NCBI GenBank assembly: GCA_964369755.1
Contig: CAYJFY010000001.1
Coordinates: 1 to 64,000, forward strand
DNA length: 64,000 bases
Source of the DNA: CAUPWF01 sp964369755
Lineage (GTDB): Bacteria > Bacillota > Clostridia > Lachnospirales > Lachnospiraceae
Direction: 5' to 3'
Shown piece after piece: positions 36,171 to 45,194 of the stretch (its first letter is position 1; the number at the start of each line of letters is the position of its first letter). The notes beneath the pieces are model-generated. The model saw nothing but the letters and a program-made list of their open reading frames with translations, did not search any database and was not told where the DNA came from. Both the position numbers and the translations under genes were made by a program.

Positions 36171-38069
36171 TTACTCCTCCTCGCTATTCTTTTCTTTTGA
36201 TGATTTTCTCATGTTCTCATATAATTGTTGCTTCTGACTGTCAAAACCAAGTGCCATTCTACCATCTAGATTTTTGGCTTGTGCAAATATATCTGGGTCA
36301 ATACCATTAGATATCTCTTGTTTCAAAGCATATAGATGATTTCCCTTACTGCCTAATCTTTCCATATATGGTACTAACTTTTCATTAATAATTCTCCACG
36401 TATCATTAGGGAATCTAGTAAATCGATTAAAATACCTCATTGCATTTGTTGTACGCCCCGCACTTCCACCAGATTGCTCTCTCAATGCATAATTTTCTAT
36501 TGCATCTGCCACCGCTAACAACCGTCCACACTGATACGAAATATCTTTGCTATTCTCATCAACCTTCATCTCTACCACCTCTCCTTTATAATCATATAAA
36601 TATTTTCTATACATCGCACATGTGATACTTAATACTTTACTCCAATTATACGTTTTTTCATAGCACTGTGGAGAAAAACACTTTCGCACTAACGCTTGGA
36701 CTATATCTCTAGGAATTTTAGCCTTGTCGCTAATACATGGTAATATTCTTTCCACAGTGTTTGCTAGAACTTTATCATTTCCCCCTAGAAAATCTCCTTG
36801 CTCTGTTCCATATGCACACAATGCGATGTCATACGGTGATGGCGCTCCATAGAAATAATGTCTCCCTTTATTCTTACCTTTATAGAAATGTAACCACGAA
36901 CTTGTTTGATGCCAATTTTCAATTCTCTCCAATAAATGTACTACTTCATCACCACGATACTCGCGATAATATATAATTGCCATACGTCCAGTAGTAGCTG
37001 CGTCCAGTCCAATAATTGCAAATGTAGTATACGGCGTCACCTTGGCCTTATACCCATTCATAGCTTTACCTAACTGTTTTGCATACGCTTCCAAGGTATC
37101 AAACTCATCTCCATCATCCTCATAAAATGATAGTGAATCTGCAGTTAACGCAGGTGTATCTTCATTACCTGTTCCAAACAGCAGAAAGGCTTTCTCTCCG
37201 ATTCTCTCACCTTGTGTAGAAATGAGATGTTTTAATGCATTATGTGCTTTTTGGGAAACCTCATAACTGATTTTTACTGCTTCATCTGATGACTTGAATC
37301 TTCCCCGAAACGTAAACCCAGAAGAGTCGTTAGCAGAAATTAATTTCGCCTTGTCTCCAGAATGTCTAACTTTCGACGGATGATTATCCGAGCAACCCAA
37401 TTCCTCTCCTTTTACATAGCAAAAATATTTATCATTTTGACTAGAAAAATAATAGTTTATATACACCTTTTGAAGTTCTATATCTTGCCATGTCTTAGTG
37501 TGTTTACTATCATCAATTATTTCAAATCGAACAAAACCGTCTATTTGATTACCTGTTGTCAATTTCATTGCTGCATTTTCCCACTTATCTGTAAGCACCC
37601 CCTCTTCATTCAAGGACAATACTCCTGCAGTAACTAAATCTCCAATCAAACTTCCTTTCCTTATGTAAGTTAATATCGCCTTTACTTTCGGTGTGGAATC
37701 CTCTGAGTTTGACCATTCTTCTAATTGGTTGACATAGGCAGTATAATAATCTTCATTTGTATCATTACAATAATCCGAGTAATCTCCTGCTACATATTTA
37801 AATTTATCCGCCAATGGATGTGGATTAATCCCATTTCCTCTGCTTGCCGATTTTTCAGTCACTGGTATTAATGTCTGTGACAGATTCTTTTCCTTCCCCT
37901 CTACATCTGCGACAAACTCACCTCGTAAAAAATTCCCTTCTTGGTCTATTACTACTGTTACATGTGCTTTTTGTGTTGAGTGTGCGATTGGTAATAATCC
38001 TCTTCGTTCTTCTTCATCAAGTTTTAATATATTGTCGTAAGTTTCACTCAATAATTGTAACCAACTCAT
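36171..38069 (-). CDS. cas8c: Cascade large subunit Cas8c (Csd1)
   Basis: The 632-residue type I-C signature subunit recognises the PAM and opens the target. It starts MSWLQLLSETYDNILKLDE, with ASRGNGINPHPLADKFKYVA near residue 75, both usual in Csd1. In the C-terminal half TTNAMRYFNRFTRFPNDTW is also typical. In I-C systems an internal start in this gene makes the small subunit Cas11c; the C-terminal helical region is present, but I did not identify that start. Confidence 0.96.
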   Translation of the reverse strand: MSWLQLLSETYDNILKLDEEERRGLLPIAHSTQKAHVTVVIDQEGNFLRGEFVADVEGKEKNLSQTLIPVTEKSASRGNGINPHPLADKFKYVAGDYSDYCNDTNEDYYTAYVNQLEEWSNSEDSTPKVKAILTYIRKGSLIGDLVTAGVLSLNEEGVLTDKWENAAMKLTTGNQIDGFVRFEIIDDSKHTKTWQDIELQKVYINYYFSSQNDKYFCYVKGEELGCSDNHPSKVRHSGDKAKLISANDSSGFTFRGRFKSSDEAVKISYEVSQKAHNALKHLISTQGERIGEKAFLLFGTGNEDTPALTADSLSFYEDDGDEFDTLEAYAKQLGKAMNGYKAKVTPYTTFAIIGLDAATTGRMAIIYYREYRGDEVVHLLERIENWHQTSSWLHFYKGKNKGRHYFYGAPSPYDIALCAYGTEQGDFLGGNDKVLANTVERILPCISDKAKIPRDIVQALVRKCFSPQCYEKTYNWSKVLSITCAMYRKYLYDYKGEVVEMKVDENSKDISYQCGRLLAVADAIENYALREQSGGSAGRTTNAMRYFNRFTRFPNDTWRIINEKLVPYMERLGSKGNHLYALKQEISNGIDPDIFAQAKNLDGRMALGFDSQKQQLYENMRKSSKEKNSEEE

Positions 38070-38075
38070 CTATTA

Positions 38076-38792
38076 TCACCCCTCTCTGTATCCGTCTAAT
38101 ATGCCTTCTTCCTCTAAGCCAGTAAAATTATACTCGTCAAATACTTTTGCTCCCATTTTACGAATGACTCTTTCTTTCTCACATTCATCTGGTCTGATAA
38201 ATTCGATGATTCCATTTTTCATCTTTGGCATCCAGAATTTTGCTCTCAATTCCTCTTCTCCTGATTCATCTGGATAAATAAAGGAATGAAACTGCAATCC
38301 AAATTCCATGTAAGGAGTTTCTTTATAACTACTCTCCATATTTGAAAATTCACAAGGTTCCACATATCCTTGACATTCTCTCACACCTAAAAAGATGTCT
38401 CTTCTTCCTCCCTTTTCTAAACTACGTTTCGCAATAAAGTAATGCTTATTTTCATTAAAGTCTCTTTGCAAATCCATTCGATTACGATTAAATTCAAAAT
38501 GTGCAGTTACAATGTATTCTACATCAGACAAATATGTATAATATGCTAAATCATTACCTCCGCCATATTTGATTGGTCGAATCCCTTTCGATTCCGTTCG
38601 TATAGGTTTGACAATACAAACCCTATCGACATACCAGATAATGCTCGGTTTCCAGTATATCGATGAACAGATCCCTTTCAATGCCTCATAGGTCGGTATC
38701 ATAAGTGTACTTTTTTCACCACCTATCTTTGTAACTGGATCTGTGAAGAGTGCATATCTCCCAGATACCTTAAAAGTAATTTTATTCTCCAC
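38076..38792 (-). CDS. cas5c: Cas5c crRNA-processing endonuclease
   Basis: The 238-residue protein cuts pre-crRNA in type I-C systems, the role Cas6 has elsewhere; no cas6 is present here, which fits. It starts with ITFKVSGRYALFTDPVTKIG. The segment STLMIPTYEALKGICSSIYW follows, then the Tyr/His/Lys-rich region used for cleavage (RNRMDLQRDFNENKHYFIAK). It lies between cas3 and cas8c with short gaps. Confidence 0.96.
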   Translation of the reverse strand: MENKITFKVSGRYALFTDPVTKIGGEKSTLMIPTYEALKGICSSIYWKPSIIWYVDRVCIVKPIRTESKGIRPIKYGGGNDLAYYTYLSDVEYIVTAHFEFNRNRMDLQRDFNENKHYFIAKRSLEKGGRRDIFLGVRECQGYVEPCEFSNMESSYKETPYMEFGLQFHSFIYPDESGEEELRAKFWMPKMKNGIIEFIRPDECEKERVIRKMGAKVFDEYNFTGLEEEGILDGYREG

Positions 38793-38815
38793 CTTACTAT
38801 CCCCTCCTTTTCGTT

Positions 38816-41173
38816 TTATAAGATTGTTAATTTCAATTGTTTTTCTTTCACGATTCCCTTCTCCGCATCATAATAATCAGTGCTAAGAATATGTATCTCT
38901 TCCATGTCATTACTTATAAGTGCATGTTCAATTAAGAGATGCTTATATAAATTCTGGTATATATTGACACAGTATTTCTGAAGACATTTAAGCATTTCAT
39001 ATTTTTCGCCTAAAGATGTTGCATTTCCAACTAAGATTCCTATCGCATTCTTAGCCTCTTCATCATATGGAACTAGCAGTGTCACTGTCTGAGAATCAAT
39101 AACTTCAAAGTTGTCTCTGGCACTCTTAAATTGAATCGTACACCCTGTTATATTGCTCCCCTTCGGATAAATTCGTTTTTTTCTTTTGTTATCACAAGAT
39201 AGTAATTTGTAGATACTTCTATCCGATGAGTCAACTATTGGATAATACATATTTTTCTCTACATCTTCATCGTTATAATATTTTGTATAATACATGTCGA
39301 TTGCTTGTGGTGCTAATAAATCTGTTGTTTGTTCTCTTTTAGAATTAAGTAAATGTAATACATTTTGTGTGCAGCCTTGACCTATTTTGATTTCAGTCAA
39401 TCCAGAAATCACTTCATCCTTATATTTAATAATATATAATTCACTTACTTCACTCTCTCCATGACGATTTCCTCTTCCTGCTGCTTGAGCAATAGAATCC
39501 ATTCCTGCAAGACTTCGAATTACTTTAGAAAAGCTGATATCCACACCAGCCTCAATTAATTGGGTCGTTACACACACCAACGAAACACCCAACCTAAGCA
39601 ATTCTTTTATCTGTTTTATAGTATCTTGACGATGTTTCGGACACATTCTAGATGTCAGAATAAATAGTTCTGTATCATCTCTTTTAGTCTTAACAATCGA
39701 ATCAAATACTTCCACTGCTGAATTGACTGTATTCATGATAATTAGAACACTAGCAGCATTTTCTTTTAATTCCCATGTAAAGTCTGTCAGTTGCTCGGCA
39801 TCCATAGGCGTATTTGTTTTATCCACCACTTGCATACGCTTCAACTTTTCGAAAACATATCCCACATTCGGTATAATCTCTTTATCAATATGTATTTTGA
39901 ATTTGTCCGTTATAAAATCATAATTAGGTTGTGTTGCTGTACATAACACACTTGTTGTGTTACCGATTTCCTTTAAGTACTCAATTGCACTGTAGAACAG
40001 AGCCATACATTTAATCGGTAACGTTTGAATTTCATCAAATACAATCACGGCATCTGATAATTGATGTAGTCTCCGAATATTTCCGTTACCTTTCGCAAAT
40101 ATTGCATTTAAAAACTGCACCATGGTTGTAAATATGATAGGACTTGTCCATCTCTCACTCAATATTTCATACTCCTCATTTTTATCATCATCGATTACAT
40201 TGGAATGGAATTCTAATAGATGTTCGCCACATCCTAAAATCTTTTTCACTTCGTTTGCATTTTGCTCGATAATTGTTGTATATGGCATAATATAAATGAT
40301 TCTTCTCTTTTTTTGTTTAATACAATGATTCAACGCTAATCGCAAAGATGCCAATGTCTTCCCTCCCCCAGTGGGAACTGTTAACGTATAAATTCCAGTA
40401 GGATTACTTGCAAATAAATCACAAGTATCTGAAACATATTCTCGCATCTGCTTTACTGTAGATTCCAATTCAGTATTAACTTCTTTTGCTTTAAAACGCT
40501 CTAATTTCTCCTCTAAGTTTTTAGAATAGAATAGCCACAGCTTTTCAACTTCTGGTACCTTTTCATCCAACTTTGCTTCAAACAAAAAACTATCCCATCT
40601 ATCTGCATCGACAATAAAACTATAGATATGTTTTATCAGAAGACTTAAATTACTCTTTAAATTTTTATACCGTTTTACAATTACATCTATCTCCTGAACT
40701 GCGCTCGAAAATAAAACTCGAAAATCTATTTCCTCCATTTCCACTTCAAATCGTCCCACTACTATTTGGTATTCTCCCTTATCTAATACATTTAACCGTT
40801 TAGTTAATGGGTTTTCAAAGTCAGAATTCAAAAAATCTGGCAGACCACCATGATGATAACATACAACCTCTGCGATGATATCTACCACTAGGTTTTCTAA
40901 AGAATTTATGGGCTTTATTTTCTCGTAGATATATTGAGCACCGTGCACTCCATGATCCACCTTTTTTCCTTGCTTCCTCTTACTATCATTTACAGAATTT
41001 ATATATTTCTGAAATCCATCTGAGTATTTTCCCATATCGTGAATATATCCACATAGAGCTACAAGATTAGATAATCCAACTGATGTTGCTTGTTTACTAG
41101 CATATTGGCTTACATTTTCTAAGTGATCTTTTAACAACTGCGCTTCACCTTTATGTATTCTTGCTACGTACAT
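38816..41173 (-). CDS. cas3: CRISPR nuclease-helicase Cas3 (type I-C)
   Basis: About 785 residues that degrade target DNA recruited by Cascade. The N-terminal HD nuclease has DHLENVSQY and GYIHDMGKYSDGFQ with the metal-binding His-Asp pair, plus CYHHGGLPDF. The helicase has Walker A PTGGGKTLASLRLALNH, the DEIQ box (VFDEIQTLP), TATQPNYDF, and QAAGRGNRHGE. All catalytic motifs are intact. AAAGGAG before the ATG at 41173 fixes the start; a longer frame to 41230 has no support. It is the first gene of the cas operon. Confidence 0.96.
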   Translation of the reverse strand: MYVARIHKGEAQLLKDHLENVSQYASKQATSVGLSNLVALCGYIHDMGKYSDGFQKYINSVNDSKRKQGKKVDHGVHGAQYIYEKIKPINSLENLVVDIIAEVVCYHHGGLPDFLNSDFENPLTKRLNVLDKGEYQIVVGRFEVEMEEIDFRVLFSSAVQEIDVIVKRYKNLKSNLSLLIKHIYSFIVDADRWDSFLFEAKLDEKVPEVEKLWLFYSKNLEEKLERFKAKEVNTELESTVKQMREYVSDTCDLFASNPTGIYTLTVPTGGGKTLASLRLALNHCIKQKKRRIIYIMPYTTIIEQNANEVKKILGCGEHLLEFHSNVIDDDKNEEYEILSERWTSPIIFTTMVQFLNAIFAKGNGNIRRLHQLSDAVIVFDEIQTLPIKCMALFYSAIEYLKEIGNTTSVLCTATQPNYDFITDKFKIHIDKEIIPNVGYVFEKLKRMQVVDKTNTPMDAEQLTDFTWELKENAASVLIIMNTVNSAVEVFDSIVKTKRDDTELFILTSRMCPKHRQDTIKQIKELLRLGVSLVCVTTQLIEAGVDISFSKVIRSLAGMDSIAQAAGRGNRHGESEVSELYIIKYKDEVISGLTEIKIGQGCTQNVLHLLNSKREQTTDLLAPQAIDMYYTKYYNDEDVEKNMYYPIVDSSDRSIYKLLSCDNKRKKRIYPKGSNITGCTIQFKSARDNFEVIDSQTVTLLVPYDEEAKNAIGILVGNATSLGEKYEMLKCLQKYCVNIYQNLYKHLLIEHALISNDMEEIHILSTDYYDAEKGIVKEKQLKLTIL

Positions 41174-41270
41174 TTTTCTCCTTTCACTCATTCTTTCTAA
41201 AAAAATCCAAACTGCTCCCTTGTAAAGCAATTTGGATCCACATTTCCAATTCGTTTTTTAATTTGAATTT

Positions 41271-41299
41271 ATTATAATATTTTTGTCAAATTTTGTCAA
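41271..41299 (-). promoter_or_regulatory. Perfect consensus promoter of the cas operon
   Basis: On the minus strand TTGACA (41299-41294), 17 bases and TATAAT (41276-41271) match the sigma-A consensus exactly. A second TTGACA lies 10 bases closer to the gene (41289-41284) in a TTTGACAAAA direct repeat; it is too near the -10 to be a -35, but could be an operator half. About 90 bases of leader precede cas3. Confidence 0.88.
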
Positions 41300-41435
41300 A
41301 TACATTTTATTATTCACACATTTTTGATTGTATTACAATTATATTGTGTGTCATTTTCACTATTTTTTAATTTTTACACTTGTGAGAGTATGTATTATTA
41401 ATACTGATAATTATTTTTTTTATGATTGTAACCAT
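41300..41435. other. AT-rich spacer between the cas promoter and the amidase terminator
   Basis: This non-coding region is very AT-rich, with short inverted repeats only (for example TTATTAATACTGATAATTA). I see no gene, tRNA or known regulatory motif in it. It may hold regulator sites for the cas promoter, but nothing supports a specific claim. Confidence 0.4.
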
Positions 41436-41479
41436 AAAAAAATAATCGCTCTGTCCTCGAAAACAAGCGATTATTTTTT
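41436..41479. terminator. Bidirectional terminator beyond the amidase gene
   Basis: AAAAAATAATCGCT and AGCGATTATTTTTT form a 14-bp stem with a 15-base loop. A or T tracts lie on both sides. On the minus strand it ends the amidase transcript before the cas promoter. Confidence 0.88.
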
Positions 41480-41529
41480 AATTGTATTTTCTGATGACTA
41501 GCCGTTTACACGGGTATCTTTTACGACTG

Positions 41530-42372
41530 TTATCTCGCTACTGGCGTCCCACTTTTTGTGGTTATAAAGGTGTCATACCCCTTGGATTCCAGTTCTGCGG
41601 ACAATGCTTTTGCATTCGATTTGTTTGCAAATGCTCCTGCCTGCACCTTATACAGACCATCTGCCATTACCATATATGTGTCGTAACCGTCTTTCTCTAG
41701 CTTTTGAGCCAGATTCTCTGCGTTTTGTTTGGAGCTGAATGCTCCTGTTTGCACGCGATAGAGTACATCGCCCTCTGGTTCTGGATTATATGGTACATAA
41801 TCTACTCCCAGATATTTGCAGATTCCTTTTGCGTGTTCTTTTGCAACCTCTCGCTGAAAATTTTCATCGACCATAAGCATTGCTTCGCGTTTATTATCCA
41901 TAAATCCGTTCTCTGATAGTATGGCGGGCATCTTTGTCTCGCGCAAAACATAGAAATTGCTAGCCACCACTCCACGATTCTTCTGGGAAGTCCCCTGAAG
42001 TAGTTCCTCTAATACGTCCTGGGCGAATTTCTTGCCTTTGGAAGATGTCGGATAATAGTGAACGGATATTCCCTCCGGGTCATAATCATCGAATTCTCCA
42101 TCGTAAGCATTGTAATGCACGGATACAAATGCATTTACATTCGCATCATTCGCCACTTTTACCCTCTGTGATAGACTGGTGTCTGCATCTGTGGGTGCTG
42201 TGAGTACAACTCCCAGCCCACATCTTTCTAACTCAATCTTCAAGTACTTGACAACTTCTCTATTAAATTCATTTTCATGGATTACACGACCACCTAGTTC
42301 CGGAATCGGAGGAGTACGCTTTCCTGCCGTTTCCATCCCATGTCCGTCATCCAATGCTACCTTATACCCCAT
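41530..42372 (-). CDS. N-acetylmuramoyl-L-alanine amidase with SPOR repeats
   Basis: The 280-residue cell-wall hydrolase. An Amidase_3 domain fills residues 1-180 with zinc ligands in LDDGHGM (His), HENEFNREV (Glu) and FVSVHYNAYD (His), and the catalytic Glu in ILSENGFMDN. The C-terminal part has two short SPOR-like repeats, YRVQTGAFSSKQNAENLAQK and YKVQAGAFANKSNAKALSAE, which bind denuded glycan. No signal peptide is seen. It follows cotJC and may act in spore formation or mother-cell lysis. Confidence 0.93.
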   Translation of the reverse strand: MGYKVALDDGHGMETAGKRTPPIPELGGRVIHENEFNREVVKYLKIELERCGLGVVLTAPTDADTSLSQRVKVANDANVNAFVSVHYNAYDGEFDDYDPEGISVHYYPTSSKGKKFAQDVLEELLQGTSQKNRGVVASNFYVLRETKMPAILSENGFMDNKREAMLMVDENFQREVAKEHAKGICKYLGVDYVPYNPEPEGDVLYRVQTGAFSSKQNAENLAQKLEKDGYDTYMVMADGLYKVQAGAFANKSNAKALSAELESKGYDTFITTKSGTPVAR

Positions 42373-42383
42373 GTTTTACGCTC

Positions 42384-42992
42384 CTATCTTTTTGTATCCA
42401 TCGGAAACTCTGGGTTAATTGCATAGAAGTTCTTGCTATCCAAGTTCTCCTGAACAATTCTAAGCGATTCACCAAAACGCTGATAATGCACTACCTCTCG
42501 CGCTCTTAGGAATCGAATTGGATCCGCCACTTCTGGGTCTTTTACAAGACGAAGAATATTATCATATGTGGTTCGTGCTTTTTGTTCTGCCGCCATATCC
42601 TCGTGTAAATCTGTTACTGCATCTCCTACAGATTGAAAATACATAGCACTAAATGGTACTCCTGCTGCAGATACTGGGAAGAGACCTAAGGTATGGTCTA
42701 CATAGTAGCTATCAAACCCTGAATCAATGAGCTCTTGAGGAGTAAGGTCACGGGTCAACTGGCGAATAATTGTACAAACAATCTCCATATGAGCCAATTC
42801 TTCTGTTCCCACATCGTTGAGCACACCAATCGCCTCCTTGTATGGCATGGTATATCTCTGCGATAAATACCGAAGTGCTGCGCCCGCCTCGCCGTCAGGT
42901 CCTCCATACTGGCTTGCAATCGCCATCGCAAGTTTTGGATTTGTCTGCGTAATTTTCACTGGATATTGTAATCGTTTTTCATAATTCCACAT
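42384..42992 (-). CDS. cotJC: Spore coat protein CotJC (manganese catalase family)
   Basis: The 202-residue protein has a ferritin-like four-helix fold related to manganese catalases. It starts MWNYEKRLQYPVKITQTNPK. Likely metal residues are in EAGAALRYLSQRY, GTEELAHMEIV, and REVVHYQRFGESL. In Bacillus the CotJ proteins sit in the inner spore coat and are made under sigma-E. It is the last of the cotJA-B-C genes here, with a 3-base gap. Confidence 0.95.
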   Translation of the reverse strand: MWNYEKRLQYPVKITQTNPKLAMAIASQYGGPDGEAGAALRYLSQRYTMPYKEAIGVLNDVGTEELAHMEIVCTIIRQLTRDLTPQELIDSGFDSYYVDHTLGLFPVSAAGVPFSAMYFQSVGDAVTDLHEDMAAEQKARTTYDNILRLVKDPEVADPIRFLRAREVVHYQRFGESLRIVQENLDSKNFYAINPEFPMDTKR

Positions 42993-42995
42993 AAG

Positions 42996-43271
42996 CTAAC
43001 ACCCTCCTTCTTCCCAAGGCCATGGTTGTTCTATCCAATTCCAATAATCTGCCTCTGTCATACTCACGTCGTCTACCAATAGAGGCCCGTATATTTTGGT
43101 ATACTCATCCAACGCCTCAGCTCGCATTGCACAGCATGTTTTGAAATATTCTAGTGCATCCTTGTCATTTGGATGAGTATCGAGAAATAGCGTCACGTCA
43201 TTGACCGCGAAACTAACTTCACAGATCCAATCTAGTAGTTCACATTGTTTTCGGTTATACACTGGTTTCAT
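42996..43271 (-). CDS. cotJB: Spore coat protein CotJB
   Basis: The 91-residue protein shows the CotJB pattern: QCELLDWICEVSFAVNDVTL, then FLDTHPNDKDALEYFKT and the C-terminal YGPLLVDDV with WNWIEQPWPWE. It overlaps cotJA by 4 bases (ATGA) and precedes cotJC by 3. It is thought to assemble with CotJA and CotJC in the spore coat. Confidence 0.94.
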   Translation of the reverse strand: MKPVYNRKQCELLDWICEVSFAVNDVTLFLDTHPNDKDALEYFKTCCAMRAEALDEYTKIYGPLLVDDVSMTEADYWNWIEQPWPWEEGGC

Positions 43272-43507
43272 ACTCGATATCCTCCTGCTCCCAAAAATGG
43301 TTTATATAGTTCTTGGAATATCGTTCCTTGCTTAAGTCCCACCCCGTAGTCTACAGGTTTTTCCCATTTTTGCATTGGTACATATGCCATGGCGATTGGG
43401 AATTTGTTCAACTCCTCTTCGAATCCATTTTGTATACTAGGAGTCATCATTCTACTTTTTTCAGGTAAATTTCTTCTATAGTTTGGATTGCTTCTATAAT
43501 TTGACAT
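43268..43507 (-). CDS. cotJA: Spore coat-associated protein CotJA
   Basis: The 79-residue protein has an Asn/Arg-rich lead (MSNYRSNPNYRRNLPEK) and a core FPIAMAYVPMQKWEKPVDYG, then GLKQGTIFQELYKPFLG, the CotJA spore-coat motif. It is the first gene of the cotJ operon. A sequence CATATGAT about 35 bases upstream resembles a sigma-E -10, but the -35 is weak. It directly follows the terminator at 43549-43577. Confidence 0.9.
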   Translation of the reverse strand: MSNYRSNPNYRRNLPEKSRMMTPSIQNGFEEELNKFPIAMAYVPMQKWEKPVDYGVGLKQGTIFQELYKPFLGAGGYRV

Positions 43508-43548
43508 TTGACTACCTTAATTTCTTTTTTCACTTTATCATATGCAAA

Positions 43549-43577
43549 GACGGAGGTTTTTGTCAAAAACCTCCGTC
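43549..43577 (-). terminator. Terminator overlapping the end of the GH3-like gene
   Basis: A perfect 13-bp stem, GACGGAGGTTTTT with its complement, and a 3-base loop that includes part of the stop codon. The last codons of the gene (for Asp-Gly-Gly-Phe) lie in the 5' arm. The following T-run is short. Confidence 0.8.
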
Positions 43578-44456
43578 CCCAATTCTTGCAGTTAGATCAG
43601 CTTCTGCTATTTCACCGTCTTGCACTACCTTTAAGAATTCACTATATACAATTTCCAAACTATTTTCTACAAATACCATGTCCGCACCTTCGTGAAAAGC
43701 AGTAATAGCTTCTGTGGCAGTCGTACATTTGCGAACATCAATCGGTTGTTGCTCGCCTGTTGAACCCTCTTCATTCACCCAATACCACGTATCTCCACTC
43801 GCATCGATCTGGAATCCGCTGTCGTAGAGATTACTCCCTATATTCTCTACCCTTGTCTTCATCATCTGATCGGCAGCCAAACGCAGGGGAACAGGATTAT
43901 AGGATTTGACATTGGTAAGCATGGCTGTCAGTTGATCTGCATTTTCGAAATTATGATCTGTGTAGTGAATTCCTCCCACTGGATACAATTGTAGCCTCTT
44001 CTTCGTCTGCTCACCCGCCTGAATCGCCACACTGATATCGGCCAGTTCATCGGCAGTCGTCATAATATAAGCCGCCGCTTTCTGCTCCAATGTCATCGTT
44101 TCTACAATGGTAGCATAGTTTTCTTGCGCTCTTACCTCTTGTTCTTCCTCCCTGGATGCTAGCCAATCATCTACCGTCTCTTGACTCTCTGCGTATTCCG
44201 TTTCCGACTGTAGAGAAATCTCCACATGTTCTGTACTCTGTGGCACCTGAAATGCATCTACTTCGTTATGCTCCAGGATGTAATACCCTGCAAATACAAA
44301 AGCCCCGATCAAAAGTAGAAGGAACATGCTATAAATCCAAGGAAAAGAAAATGGTCGATACGACTTTTGATATTTTCTTCGATTTAACTTTGGGTTTGTT
44401 TTCTTCTTATATTGATCGCTCAAACGGCTTTTATCTAGTTTTCTATAATCAATCAC
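43563..44456 (-). CDS. Membrane-anchored, shortened GH3-like protein
   Basis: The 297-residue protein has a basic N-terminus, one membrane helix (WIYSMFLLLLIGAFVFAGYY) and an outer domain. MTLEQKAAAYIM and KKRLQLYPVGGIHYTDHNFE resemble the start of GH3 beta-N-acetylhexosaminidases (MTLEEKV..., YPVGGI). The end, GADMVFVENSLEIVYSEFLK, resembles their C-terminal part. The middle of the barrel, including the usual substrate and His motifs, is missing, so it may bind rather than cut glycans. The start is GTG, directly after the SDR stop. Function unknown. Confidence 0.65.
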   Translation of the reverse strand: MIDYRKLDKSRLSDQYKKKTNPKLNRRKYQKSYRPFSFPWIYSMFLLLLIGAFVFAGYYILEHNEVDAFQVPQSTEHVEISLQSETEYAESQETVDDWLASREEEQEVRAQENYATIVETMTLEQKAAAYIMTTADELADISVAIQAGEQTKKRLQLYPVGGIHYTDHNFENADQLTAMLTNVKSYNPVPLRLAADQMMKTRVENIGSNLYDSGFQIDASGDTWYWVNEEGSTGEQQPIDVRKCTTATEAITAFHEGADMVFVENSLEIVYSEFLKVVQDGEIAEADLTARIGDGGF

Positions 44457-45185
44457 CTATAAATACCCTCCATCTACCACGATTACTTGCCCTGTCAAAT
44501 ACCCAAATCCCTCACTCATGGACACTACCAGATCTGCAATTTCCTCGGGCCTTCCCATACGTCCCATAGGAATATCGTCTACAAAATCTTGAAGTTCTTC
44601 CTCATCGAATCCTCGATTCATATCTGTGTCAATCATCCCTAGCGCCAAGGCATTCACGTAGATATTGGATGGTGCCAACTCTTTTGCTAGGGATTTTGTA
44701 AATGCATTGATTCCACCCTTGGTTGTGGCATATGCCACCTCGCAAGAAGCTCCCACGCAACCCCAAATAGAGGAGATATTGATGATATGACCCTTTTTTT
44801 GTTGCACCATATGGGGAATCGCGTTTTTACTACAGTAAAAAACAGAATTTAGATTCGAGCTCACTACAGAATTCCAATCTTCATCCCTCATCTCTGATAA
44901 AAGACCAATATAAGAAATGCCCGCATTATTAATCAGAATATCCACACCACCAAAGTGTTGGGACACCTCCTCAAATAATCGAGACACCTCTTTACTATCA
45001 CCTAAATCGCCTATAAATATCTTGCACAAGCTTCCCATTTCTATACATTGCTTCTGCACTTCTTTTATTTCATCCGCTGATGTTCTACAAGCGAGCACCA
45101 ATCGGAATTGTTTCTTGGCAAAGGCAATTGCAATTGCCCTTCCAATTCCTCTTGATGCTCCTGTAATTAATACCGTTTTATTCAT
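44457..45185 (-). CDS. ymfI: SDR oxidoreductase, YmfI-like (EF-P 5-aminopentanone reductase type)
   Basis: The 242-residue short-chain dehydrogenase. The NAD(P) loop is TGASRGIGRAIA, then INNAGISYIG. The catalytic Ser is in NISSIWGCVGASCEVAYATT, with Tyr and Lys in YATTKGG. The SSIWG..GASCEV stretch is like Bacillus YmfI, which reduces the 5-aminopentanone group on elongation factor P, rather than FabG of fatty acid synthesis. The exact substrate is inferred. It follows glyA by 9 bases. Confidence 0.8.
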   Translation of the reverse strand: MNKTVLITGASRGIGRAIAIAFAKKQFRLVLACRTSADEIKEVQKQCIEMGSLCKIFIGDLGDSKEVSRLFEEVSQHFGGVDILINNAGISYIGLLSEMRDEDWNSVVSSNLNSVFYCSKNAIPHMVQQKKGHIINISSIWGCVGASCEVAYATTKGGINAFTKSLAKELAPSNIYVNALALGMIDTDMNRGFDEEELQDFVDDIPMGRMGRPEEIADLVVSMSEGFGYLTGQVIVVDGGYL

Positions 45186-45194
45186 TCATCCTAC

